Shown piece by piece: positions 36,923 to 46,459 of a DNA stretch of 64,000 nt (position 1 is the stretch's first letter; each line of letters begins with the position of its first letter). The notes beneath the pieces were generated by a model. It ran no database searches and was not told where the DNA came from. It saw nothing but the letters and a program-made list of their open reading frames with translations. The stretch is from Janthinobacterium rivuli (lineage in GTDB: Bacteria > Pseudomonadota > Gammaproteobacteria > Burkholderiales > Burkholderiaceae_D), in NCBI RefSeq assembly GCF_029690045.1, contig NZ_CP121464.1, positions 3,906,001 through 3,970,000 on the forward strand. Direction: 5' to 3'. A program made the translations under genes and the position numbers.

Positions 36923-37347
36923 GATCGCCGTCCCTCCTGCTCTGCGCCATGGCCTTGCTGGCCGGCTCCGCCAGTGCGCAGGACGTCTACAAATGCGTGC
37001 AGGATGGCCACACCAGCTATAGCGCCACGCCCTGCACGGCCGGCCAGCTGCAGATACTGGAAATCCCCTCGCCGCCGCCGGCCGTCGACAAGGGCGCGGC
37101 CACGCGCCAGGAACGGGTGGCCAGCCAGCTGGAAGCGGCGCGCCAGCAGCAGGAAAAACTGGTAGACCAGGCCCGAGAACGGGGCGCCAAACAGAAGGAA
37201 GCGCGCGACAAGCATTGCGCCCAGCTGCGCCTGGAACAGAAATGGGCGGCGCAGGATGCCGTCGGCGCAGGCGACAAAAACCGCGATGCCGCGCAACTGA
37301 AAGCGCGGCGCGCCGGCGAACGCCTGGCCGTCGAATGCTTGAATTGA
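36919..37347 (+). CDS. DUF4124-type periplasmic protein
   Basis: 142 residues from a GTG start that overlaps the previous stop (GTGA). A signal peptide with cleavage after ASA-Q (residues 1-20) precedes a short DUF4124-like domain, VYKCVQDGHTSYSATPC, with two cysteines that may form a disulfide. The rest is a charged, helical, Gln/Lys-rich region that is probably coiled-coil. It is likely periplasmic. The 3' end overlaps the permease gene by 13 bases. Function unknown. Confidence 0.8.
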   Translation: MRSPSLLLCAMALLAGSASAQDVYKCVQDGHTSYSATPCTAGQLQILEIPSPPPAVDKGAATRQERVASQLEAARQQQEKLVDQARERGAKQKEARDKHCAQLRLEQKWAAQDAVGAGDKNRDAAQLKARRAGERLAVECLN

Positions 37348-39926
37348 GTGCGCCGGCAGCAAATCCCGCGGGCACGCGCCTGCTGTCGCGCTGGCTGCTG
37401 CTGGGCGAGTGGCGCGCGCATCCCGTGCGCGCCTTCGTCGCCATCCTGGCCATCGCCATCGGCGTGTCGCTGGGCTTTGCCATCCACCTGATCAACGCGG
37501 CCGCCTTCAATGAATTTTCCACGGCCGTCAAAAGCCTGTCCGGCCAGGCCGACGTGCAGGTGGCCGGGCGCGAAGCGCTGTTCGACGAAGCCGTCTACCC
37601 GTGGCTGGCACAGCGCGACGGCGTGGCCGTGGCTTCGCCCGTGCTGGAACTGCAAGCCGGCGTGGCCGGCAAGCAGGACGGCGGCCCGCTGCACATCCTG
37701 GCGCTCGACGTCTTCCGTGCCGGCTTCATCTCGCCCGACCTGATCGGCGCGCCCGCCGAAGGCCAGCCTTTCGACACCCTCGCCGACGACGCCATTTTCC
37801 TGTCACCCGCCGCCCTGCGCTGGCTCAAGGTGGCCGAAGGCGACAGCATCGCCCTGCAATCGGGCACGGGCACGGTGGCGCTGCGCGTGGCAGGTTCGCT
37901 GCAGCGGGCGCGCGCCGGCCAGCGTATCGCCGTGATGGATATCGGCGCGGCGCAGTGGCGCTTTAACAAGGTGGGCAAGCTGTCGCGCATCGACTTGAAA
38001 CTGCGCCAGGGCGTGAACCGCGACGCCTTCCAGGCGGACCTGGCGCGCACACTGGAAGCGCAGTATCCGGGGCGTTTCCAGGTGGGCCAGCCGAATGACG
38101 AAAACCAGAATAGCCGCAACAATAACCTCAGCCGCGCCTACCGGGTCAACCTGACGGTGCTGGCCCTGGTGGCCCTGTTTACGGGCGCCTTTTTGGTCTT
38201 TTCCACGCAGGCGCTGTCCGTCATCCGACGCCGCGGCCAGTTCGCGCTGCTGCGCGTGCTGGGCATGGAGCGGGGCCAGTTGCTGCGCCAGGTGCTGCTG
38301 GAAGGCGCCAGCCTCGGTGTCGTCGGTGCGGCGCTGGGCATCGCTGGCGGTTACGCCATGGCCGCCGTGGCCCTGCGCTTCTTCGGCGGCGACCTGGGCG
38401 CCGGCTATTTCGCGGGCGTGCAGCCGCAGGTGCAGTTCACGCCCGTCGCCGCCTGCGTGTATTTCGCGCTGGGCCTCGGTGTCGCCCTGCTGGGCTGCGC
38501 CGCGCCCGCGCTGGAAGCGGCCCGCGCGGCCCCCGCCATCGCCCTGAAATCGGGCAGCGAAGAAGTCGTGACGACGCGCCTGGCGAAAACCTGGCCGGCG
38601 CTGGCTTGTCTGCTGCTGGCTGGCGCATTGACATTCCTGCCGCCCGTGTTCGAACTGCCGCTGTTCGGCTACCTATCCATCGCGCTGCTGCTGATCGGCG
38701 CCATCGCCCTGATGCCGCAGCTGGCCGCCGTCGTCTTCCGCTTCCTGCAGCGTGCCTGGCTGCGCACGGAAACGAGCAAACATGCGCCCGTGCGCAGCCT
38801 GACCCTGGCACGCCTGGCCAACGCCTCGGGCCAGGCCGGCATCGCCCTCGGCGGCGTGCTGTCGAGCTTTAGCCTGATGGTGGCGATGGCCATCATGGTG
38901 TCGAGTTTCCGCGTCTCCGTCGACGACTGGCTGCTGCAGATCTTGCCGGCCGACGTGTATGCGCGCACGGCCGCCAGCGGCGGGACGGCTGGCCTGAACC
39001 CGCGCGAACAGGCCAGCATCACCGCCCTGCCCGAGGTGGCCAGGGTGGATTTCCAGCGCGTGCGCTCGCTGTCGCTGGCGCCCGACCGCCCGAATGTGGC
39101 GCTGCTGGCCCGCCCCATCAATTTGCCAGACCCGGGCAAGAGCATGGTACTGGTGGGCGACACGCTGCCTGTGCCAGCGGGCGCAAAACCTGTCTGGCTG
39201 TCCGAGGCGGCGGCCGACCTGTACAACGTCAAACCGGGCCAGCAAATCGACCTGCCGCTGGCGGGCGGCTTGCACAAGTTCTTCGTTGCCGGCATCTGGC
39301 GCGATTACGCGCGCTCGTCCGGCGCCATCCAGATGCCGCTGGACGATTACCGCGCGCTGACCGGCGACAATGACGTGAGCGACGCGGCCCTGTGGCTGGC
39401 CAAGGACGCCACGGGCGACGCGCTGCAGCAGCGCCTGAAAAGCCTGCCGTTTGGCGCCAGTCTGGAAGTATCGAACCCCTCGGCCATCCGCGCCCTGAGC
39501 CTGCAGATTTTCGACCGCAGCTTCGCCGTCACGTATTTATTGGAAGCCATCGCCATCGTCATCGGCCTGTTCGGCGTGGCCGCCACGTTCTCCGCGCAAA
39601 CCCTGGCGCGCGCGCGCGAATTCGGCATGCTGCGCCACGTGGGCGTGACGCGCGGGCAGATCTTGTCCATCCTGGCGATCGAAGGCGGCGCGCTGACGGC
39701 GCTGGGCATCGCCACCGGCTTTGTCCTCGGACTGTTGATCAGCTTTGTGCTGGTCTTCATCGTCAACCCGCAATCGTTCCACTGGACCATGCAACTGCAC
39801 CTGCCATGGCCATTGATCGCCACCGTGGCCGGCGCCCTGCTGACGGCAGCCGCCGCCACGGCGCTGATCGCGGGCAGGCAAGCCCTGTCCGCTGGCCCCA
39901 TCCGCGCCGTCAGAGAGGACTGGTAA
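37335..39926 (+). CDS. FtsX-type ABC transporter permease (large, two-domain)
   Basis: About 863 residues from ATG 37335. It has the layout of large LolC/E-, MacB- or AttF-like permeases: an N-terminal helix (VAILAIAIGVSLGFAIHL), a periplasmic domain, three helices (about 270-430), a middle pair, a second periplasmic domain, and three final helices with the FtsX core (ATFSAQTLARAREFGMLRHVGVTRGQI). It should work with an ATPase of the LolD type, but none is adjacent. The lipocalin-like gene overlaps its stop (TAATG). This permease-plus-hydrolase pair recalls the attEFGH arrangement. Confidence 0.85.
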   Translation: MLELSAPAANPAGTRLLSRWLLLGEWRAHPVRAFVAILAIAIGVSLGFAIHLINAAAFNEFSTAVKSLSGQADVQVAGREALFDEAVYPWLAQRDGVAVASPVLELQAGVAGKQDGGPLHILALDVFRAGFISPDLIGAPAEGQPFDTLADDAIFLSPAALRWLKVAEGDSIALQSGTGTVALRVAGSLQRARAGQRIAVMDIGAAQWRFNKVGKLSRIDLKLRQGVNRDAFQADLARTLEAQYPGRFQVGQPNDENQNSRNNNLSRAYRVNLTVLALVALFTGAFLVFSTQALSVIRRRGQFALLRVLGMERGQLLRQVLLEGASLGVVGAALGIAGGYAMAAVALRFFGGDLGAGYFAGVQPQVQFTPVAACVYFALGLGVALLGCAAPALEAARAAPAIALKSGSEEVVTTRLAKTWPALACLLLAGALTFLPPVFELPLFGYLSIALLLIGAIALMPQLAAVVFRFLQRAWLRTETSKHAPVRSLTLARLANASGQAGIALGGVLSSFSLMVAMAIMVSSFRVSVDDWLLQILPADVYARTAASGGTAGLNPREQASITALPEVARVDFQRVRSLSLAPDRPNVALLARPINLPDPGKSMVLVGDTLPVPAGAKPVWLSEAAADLYNVKPGQQIDLPLAGGLHKFFVAGIWRDYARSSGAIQMPLDDYRALTGDNDVSDAALWLAKDATGDALQQRLKSLPFGASLEVSNPSAIRALSLQIFDRSFAVTYLLEAIAIVIGLFGVAATFSAQTLARAREFGMLRHVGVTRGQILSILAIEGGALTALGIATGFVLGLLISFVLVFIVNPQSFHWTMQLHLPWPLIATVAGALLTAAAATALIAGRQALSAGPIRAVREDW

Positions 39927-41002
39927 TGCGCCGTGTTTTCATGTTGTTGTTGACGCTGGCCTTGCCTGCCCTGGCCGTGCCGCCCGCCTTCGCCCCCGTC
40001 ACGCCGCTGCCGGCTGGCCAGACGCTGCGCCTGCCGCACGACTTCGGCGCCCATCCCGCCTATAAAACGGAATGGTGGTACGCCACGGGCTGGGTCAAAA
40101 CCGCAGGCGGCGAGCAACTGGGCTACCAGGTGACCTTCTTTCGCAGCGCCACGGCTACCGATACGCTGAACCCCAGCGCGTTTGCGCCGAAACAGCTGAT
40201 CATCGGCCATGCGGCCCTGTCCGATCCGAAGGTGGGCAAGCTGCTGCACGACGAGAAAAGCGCGCGCGAGGGCTTCGGCCTGGCTTACGCCAAGGTGGGC
40301 GACACGGACGTCAAACTCGACGACTGGCGCATGCGGCGCCATGCCGACGGCACGTATCAGGTCAGCCTGGCCGCGCGCGAATTCAACTTGCAGCTGACCC
40401 TCGCGCCCACGCAGCTCGTGCTGCTGCAGGGCCAAGGCGGCTATTCGCGCAAGGGCGCGCGTCCCGCGCAATCGAGCTACTACTACAGCGAACCGCAGCT
40501 GCGAACCACGGGCACGATCGCGCGCGCGGGCGGCAAGGCCGAAGCCGTGACGGGCACCACCTGGCTCGATCACGAGTGGTCCAGCCAGGTGCTCGATGCG
40601 GACGCCAGTGGCTGGAACTGGATAGGCGCCAACCTCGATGACGGCGGCGCCCTGATGGCCTTCCAGATCCGCAGCAAGACAGGTGCTAAACTATGGGCGC
40701 ACGCGACATGGCGCGATGCCTCCGGCAAGATGACGCAGTTCGCGCCCGGCGACGTCGATTTCACGCCCACGCAGCTGTGGCGCTCACCCCGCACGCAGGC
40801 CGAATACCCGGTCGCCACGGAGATCCGCACGGGCCCCACGCGCTGGCGGATCAAGCCGCTGCAGCCGGACCAGGAGCTTGATTCGCGCCGTTCGACGGGG
40901 GCCGTATACTGGGAAGGCGCCGTGACCGTGGAGCGTGATGGCCAGCCGGTGGGCCGCGCCTACCTGGAAATGACGGGCTATGTCCAGCCGATGAAGTTAT
41001 AA
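39926..41002 (+). CDS. AttH/CrtC-like lipocalin-family protein
   Basis: 358 residues. A signal peptide (residues 1-18, ending ALA) is followed by the lipocalin/CrtC fold with the diagnostic HPAYKTEWWYATGWV near residue 45, and later GTTWLDHEWSSQ and WNWIGANLDDGGALMAFQIRS. It ends with the TGAVYWEGAVTV strand and EMTGYVQP. The family includes carotenoid hydratases and AttH of the antimicrobial-peptide-related ABC systems. The upstream FtsX-type permease, overlapping by three bases, points to the AttH role rather than carotenoid metabolism. Confidence 0.85.
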   Translation: MRRVFMLLLTLALPALAVPPAFAPVTPLPAGQTLRLPHDFGAHPAYKTEWWYATGWVKTAGGEQLGYQVTFFRSATATDTLNPSAFAPKQLIIGHAALSDPKVGKLLHDEKSAREGFGLAYAKVGDTDVKLDDWRMRRHADGTYQVSLAAREFNLQLTLAPTQLVLLQGQGGYSRKGARPAQSSYYYSEPQLRTTGTIARAGGKAEAVTGTTWLDHEWSSQVLDADASGWNWIGANLDDGGALMAFQIRSKTGAKLWAHATWRDASGKMTQFAPGDVDFTPTQLWRSPRTQAEYPVATEIRTGPTRWRIKPLQPDQELDSRRSTGAVYWEGAVTVERDGQPVGRAYLEMTGYVQPMKL

Positions 41003-41041
41003 ACAGTACCGCAAGCAAAAAGTAAATCAAAGCGAAAAACA

Positions 41042-42895
<1,854 letters not shown>

Positions 42896-42906
42896 ACAGA
42901 ACCATC

Positions 42907-43581
42907 ATGAACGCACTTTTCCACGCCAACCTGGGCATCACCGATTTCTGGACCTTTTTATTGGGGACCATCTTCATCGTCATCCTGCCCGGCCCCAATT
43001 CCATGTACGTGCTGTCGGTCGCCGCGCAACGTGGCGTTCGGCCCGCCTACCAGGGCGCCTTCGGCATCTTCGCCGGCGACCTGATTTTGATGGTGCTGTC
43101 GGCCTGCGGCGTGGCCTCGCTGCTGAAAGCCAGCCCGGCCCTGTTCTACGTCGTGAAATACATCGGCGCGGCCTACCTGGGCTGGATCGGCCTGCAAATG
43201 CTGATCGGCTGCTGGCGCAAGCTGCGCGCGCCCGCGCCGGTCGATGGTGAAGCGCCTGCCGCGCCAGCGTCCGTCAAGGAAAGCGATCCATTCCGCAAGG
43301 CGCTGATCATCAGCCTGATGAATCCGAAAGCCATCCTGTTCTTCATCTCGTTTTTCATCCAGTTCGTCGACCCGGCCTTCCCGAATCCCGTGCTGTCCTT
43401 CGTCGGCCTGGGCCTGATTTGCCAGGTGATCAGTTTTACCTACCTGACGGCCATCATCTTTGTCGGCGCGCGCCTGGCCGACACCTTCCGCCGCCGTCGC
43501 CGCCTGTCGGCCGGCATGGGCGGCGGCGTGGGCGCCATGTTCATCGGCTTCGGCGCGAAACTGGCCACGGCCACCCTGTAA
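42907..43581 (+). CDS. LysE/RhtB-family amino-acid exporter
   Basis: 224 residues with about six hydrophobic segments. The family start FLLGTIFIVILPGPNSMYVLSVAAQRGVR is very clear, followed by LGWIGLQML, NPKAILFFISFFIQF and a final GGGVGAMFIGFGAKLA. A Pro/Ala-rich cytosolic loop lies around 115-130. It probably exports an amino acid such as threonine, lysine or a leucine-type residue. Its pairing with a threonine-aldolase-like gene immediately downstream would fit amino-acid overflow. Confidence 0.9.
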   Translation: MNALFHANLGITDFWTFLLGTIFIVILPGPNSMYVLSVAAQRGVRPAYQGAFGIFAGDLILMVLSACGVASLLKASPALFYVVKYIGAAYLGWIGLQMLIGCWRKLRAPAPVDGEAPAAPASVKESDPFRKALIISLMNPKAILFFISFFIQFVDPAFPNPVLSFVGLGLICQVISFTYLTAIIFVGARLADTFRRRRRLSAGMGGGVGAMFIGFGAKLATATL

Positions 43582-43590
43582 GGAATTACC

Positions 43591-44682
43591 GTGAACGAGC
43601 TCGAACTGCGCCAGCGCTGCCATACCGTCCTGCCGGGCCACCGCCAACCGACGCCTGCGGCCACCTTCGCCGCCATGGCCGCCTGGTGCGAGGCCAACGA
43701 TGTGGCGCACGATACCTATGGCGAAGGCGCGCTGATCGAACAGTTCGAGAACAAGATCGCCGGCCTGCTCGGCTTCGAGGCGGCCGTGTTCTGCATCACG
43801 GGCACCATGACGCAGGTCACCGCCCTGCGCCTGGCATGCCAGGACCGGGGCTCGCCCCTGGTGGCGCTGCATCCGACTTCGCACATCCTGCGCCACGAGC
43901 GGGGCAACCATGAATTGCTCGATCACTTCAAGGGCTTGATGCTCGGCGACCCGCACCGTCCGTGGACGGTGGACGATTTGCGCGCCGTGCCCGATGCGCT
44001 GGGCGCCGCGCAGGTCGAACTGCCGATGCGCGAAATCGGCGGCCAGTGCCCGTCGTGGGACGCATTGAACGACATCAAGCGGCACTGCCGCGAGCACAAC
44101 ATCCATTTGCACATGGATGGCGCGCGTCTGTGGGAGGCGCAAGCAGGTTTCCAGCAGTCCCTGCCCGCCATCTGCGACGGTTTTGATTCCGTGTACGTGT
44201 CGCTGTACAAGGGCATCGGCGGCCTCGGTGGCGCCATGCTGGCCGGCAGCCGCCCCTTTGTGGAACGGGCGCGCGAATGGTTCCGCCGCCAGGGCGGCAA
44301 TATCCTGCACCGCACGCCCTACGTGGTGGCCGCCGCCATGCAGTTCGACGCGCGCATCGCCGCCATGCCGCGGTATTTTGGGCGCACCCAGTGGCTGTAC
44401 GCGCTGCTGCGCGATTTTCCATCGATAGCCGTCAATCCCGCCCAGCCGCAGGCCAACATGCTGCACCTGCATTTGCCCGTCTCGCGCGAGCGGGCCATCG
44501 CCATCCGCAACCAGGTGGCAGAAGACCACGGCATCTGGCTGTTCGGCCGCGCCAGCCACGCTGCGCTACCCGGGCACAGCGTGGTGGAATGGTATGTGGG
44601 AGATAACTTGCTGGAACTGCCGGACGACAGCGTGCGGCTGGCCTTGACCTTGCTGGACCAGGCGATGCGCATCAAAGCCTGA
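43591..44682 (+). CDS. threonine-aldolase-like PLP enzyme
   Basis: 363 residues from a GTG start with AAGGAA before it. The fold is the beta-eliminating lyase/threonine aldolase type. The early HDTYGEGALIEQFENKIAGLLGFEAAVF, the HMDGARLWEA segment (Asp contacting PLP) and the Lys in SLYKGIGGLGGAML are all present. Low-specificity L-threonine aldolases split threonine or allo-threonine to glycine and acetaldehyde. Annotation as ltaE is likely, but the GHRQPTP start differs from the classic DTVT opening, so the substrate is uncertain. Confidence 0.8.
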   Translation: MNELELRQRCHTVLPGHRQPTPAATFAAMAAWCEANDVAHDTYGEGALIEQFENKIAGLLGFEAAVFCITGTMTQVTALRLACQDRGSPLVALHPTSHILRHERGNHELLDHFKGLMLGDPHRPWTVDDLRAVPDALGAAQVELPMREIGGQCPSWDALNDIKRHCREHNIHLHMDGARLWEAQAGFQQSLPAICDGFDSVYVSLYKGIGGLGGAMLAGSRPFVERAREWFRRQGGNILHRTPYVVAAAMQFDARIAAMPRYFGRTQWLYALLRDFPSIAVNPAQPQANMLHLHLPVSRERAIAIRNQVAEDHGIWLFGRASHAALPGHSVVEWYVGDNLLELPDDSVRLALTLLDQAMRIKA

Positions 44683-44697
44683 GCGGCGTTGGTCGGG

Positions 44698-44732
44698 GTA
44701 GGTCGGGTTAGCGCGCAGCGCGTAAGCCGACA
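44698..44732 (+). repeat. single GTAG-type REP palindrome
   Basis: The unit begins GTAGGTCGGGTTA and closes TAAGCCGACA, with an inner GCGCGC/GCGCG arm. It is the third locus of the REP family seen at 14.4 kb and 21.6 kb, here as a solo unit right after the aldolase gene and before the shared terminator. Confidence 0.8.
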
Positions 44733-44755
44733 ACTTCCGAAAACCCATGCACCCC

Positions 44756-44782
44756 AAAAAAAAGCGCCCGAAGGCGCTTTTT
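44756..44782. terminator. bidirectional terminator between aldolase and fadL
   Basis: AAAGCGCC (44761-44768) pairs with GGCGCTTT (44773-44780) around CGAA, with A-runs before and T-runs after. It can end both convergent genes. Confidence 0.85.
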
Positions 44783-44819
44783 TCATTTCATGGCGGCCGG
44801 GTTGGCCGCCACTACCTGC

Positions 44820-46262
44820 TTAGAACTTGTAGTTGTAAGCGAGACCGATCAACTGCATGCGGGTCTTGAACAGGCCCTTGGTGGTTTCACCGTTGCCGGT
44901 GCAGCCAGTCTTGACAGGCGAGCAGTCGTTTGTGTAATTGACAGCAGCATCCTTGAAGTCGATATAGCTGTAGGCCAGGTCGATCGAGGAATTGGCGTTC
45001 AGCTTCCAGTTCGCGCCGATCGAGTACTGCATGCGGTCGCTGTCCGGCAGCGCTGGGTGGCGCAACTCGGCGCTGCGCACTGGCGCCTGGTCATGCGCGA
45101 TACCGGCGCGCAGCAGCAGGTTTTCGCTGTATTTGTAGTTAGTGCCCAGCGACACGCGGTAGGTATCTTTCCAGTTCTGGCGAATGCGCTCGGCGCCTTC
45201 AGCCGTCGGCGGGAACTGGATGTCCAGGTTTTCCAGGCGCGAAGTGCGGGTCCAGGTGACGTCACCCATCAGGGCCCAACGATCATCCATCTGGTGGAAG
45301 GCGTTGACCGACAGGGTTTCCGGCGTGCGCAATTCCACCAGCGCCTTGGAATTGACCTTGTTCGAGGCCTTGGCGATGAAGGCGTTCACGGCCGGGTTGC
45401 TCGTCACTTGCGAGAAGTCCCAGATGGTGCTGCCTTTCAGCTGGTGCGAAATCGACGAGCGGTAAGCGATACCGAAACGCGTTCCTTCGTTCAGCTGGTA
45501 CAGATAGCCGAGGTTGAAGCCAAAGCCCCAGTCATGACCATCCATCGACGCGTGGCCGTCATTGATCTGTCCCTGCAGCGCAGTTCTCGCGGAGACAAAC
45601 GCTGCCATGCCCTGCGTTTTCAGGATATTGCCCAGGAAGGCCGTCGATGCGGCTGGCGCTTTCTCACCCAGGAAAGCAACCGTGCCCGGCACGTCCACGC
45701 CCTGGCCCAGTTCCGCCTTCATGTATTCGGCCGTGACGCCGAAACCGAACGAGTGATGCTGGTCCAGCTTGAACGACACGGAAGGATTCAGAGCGATGGC
45801 TTCGAGCTTGATATTGGTGATCGCATAGCGGCCATGCCAGTCATTGCCATAGTCAAGCTTGGCGCCATACGGCACGAACAGGCCGGCACCGACAGTCCAT
45901 TGATCATTGATCTTTTTGCTGGCATACAAGGCAGGCGCGACCACCGCGTCCGGGGCGTAATCCTTGGTGGCCGTGAACGGCGTGCGTTTACCCTGCCAGA
46001 ACTGCTGCGAGCCCGTATCCTGGTAGGTCGAATGCGGCACGACGATGGTGCCGCCACCGACGAACTGCGTGCCTTCCAGGCGCGACAGGCCGGCAGGGTT
46101 GTAGAAAATGGTCGATGCGTCGGCCGCTTCGGCGCCGCTGGCATCAGCCGTGCCTTGGGCGGAAACGCTTTGCGAGCCGAAACGGTAGCCCGATGCTTGT
46201 GCTGTGGAGGAAATGCCGGCGAACGCGGCAACGATCAGGAGGGGCAGATATTTATGTTTCAA
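44820..46262 (-). CDS. fadL: FadL/OMPP1-family outer-membrane transporter
   Basis: 480 residues. The start is a TTG at 46262 that opens directly into a signal peptide (MKHKYLPLLIVAAFAGISSTAQA, cleavage about 23). The mature start SGYRFGSQSVSAQGTADASGAEAADASTIFYNPAGLSRLEG is the FadL N-terminal hatch with the NPAG motif. Barrel strands follow, and the protein ends in an aromatic (AYNYKF), the signal for outer-membrane assembly. It takes up long-chain fatty acids or other hydrophobic compounds. A TetR-like palindrome lies upstream. Confidence 0.93.
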   Translation of the reverse strand: MKHKYLPLLIVAAFAGISSTAQASGYRFGSQSVSAQGTADASGAEAADASTIFYNPAGLSRLEGTQFVGGGTIVVPHSTYQDTGSQQFWQGKRTPFTATKDYAPDAVVAPALYASKKINDQWTVGAGLFVPYGAKLDYGNDWHGRYAITNIKLEAIALNPSVSFKLDQHHSFGFGVTAEYMKAELGQGVDVPGTVAFLGEKAPAASTAFLGNILKTQGMAAFVSARTALQGQINDGHASMDGHDWGFGFNLGYLYQLNEGTRFGIAYRSSISHQLKGSTIWDFSQVTSNPAVNAFIAKASNKVNSKALVELRTPETLSVNAFHQMDDRWALMGDVTWTRTSRLENLDIQFPPTAEGAERIRQNWKDTYRVSLGTNYKYSENLLLRAGIAHDQAPVRSAELRHPALPDSDRMQYSIGANWKLNANSSIDLAYSYIDFKDAAVNYTNDCSPVKTGCTGNGETTKGLFKTRMQLIGLAYNYKF

Positions 46263-46402
46263 GTTGGTCTCTCTTTATTATATGAAGGTCTTCGGCACAC
46301 TATCGCGGGCATCCCAAACTGCCCCGTCTTGCACTTTTCTTGCCGCCGTGAACTCCAATTCACTGACGGCATGAGCGAAGCATATAATATTTTTTAGAAA
46401 AA

Positions 46403-46416
46403 AGCGAACGTTCGCT
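46403..46416. promoter_or_regulatory. palindrome upstream of fadL: operator or terminator
   Basis: AGCGAACGTTCGCT is a perfect 14-base palindrome about 140 bases before the fadL start. A TATTAT element lies just downstream on the minus strand. That fits a TetR-family operator over the fadL promoter. It is also flanked by A- and T-runs and could end the upstream GGDEF/EAL transcript. Confidence 0.45.
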
Positions 46417-46459
46417 CTTTTTATGAAACAGCGTTGTTTTTCTCGTCCATCGCGCCGTT

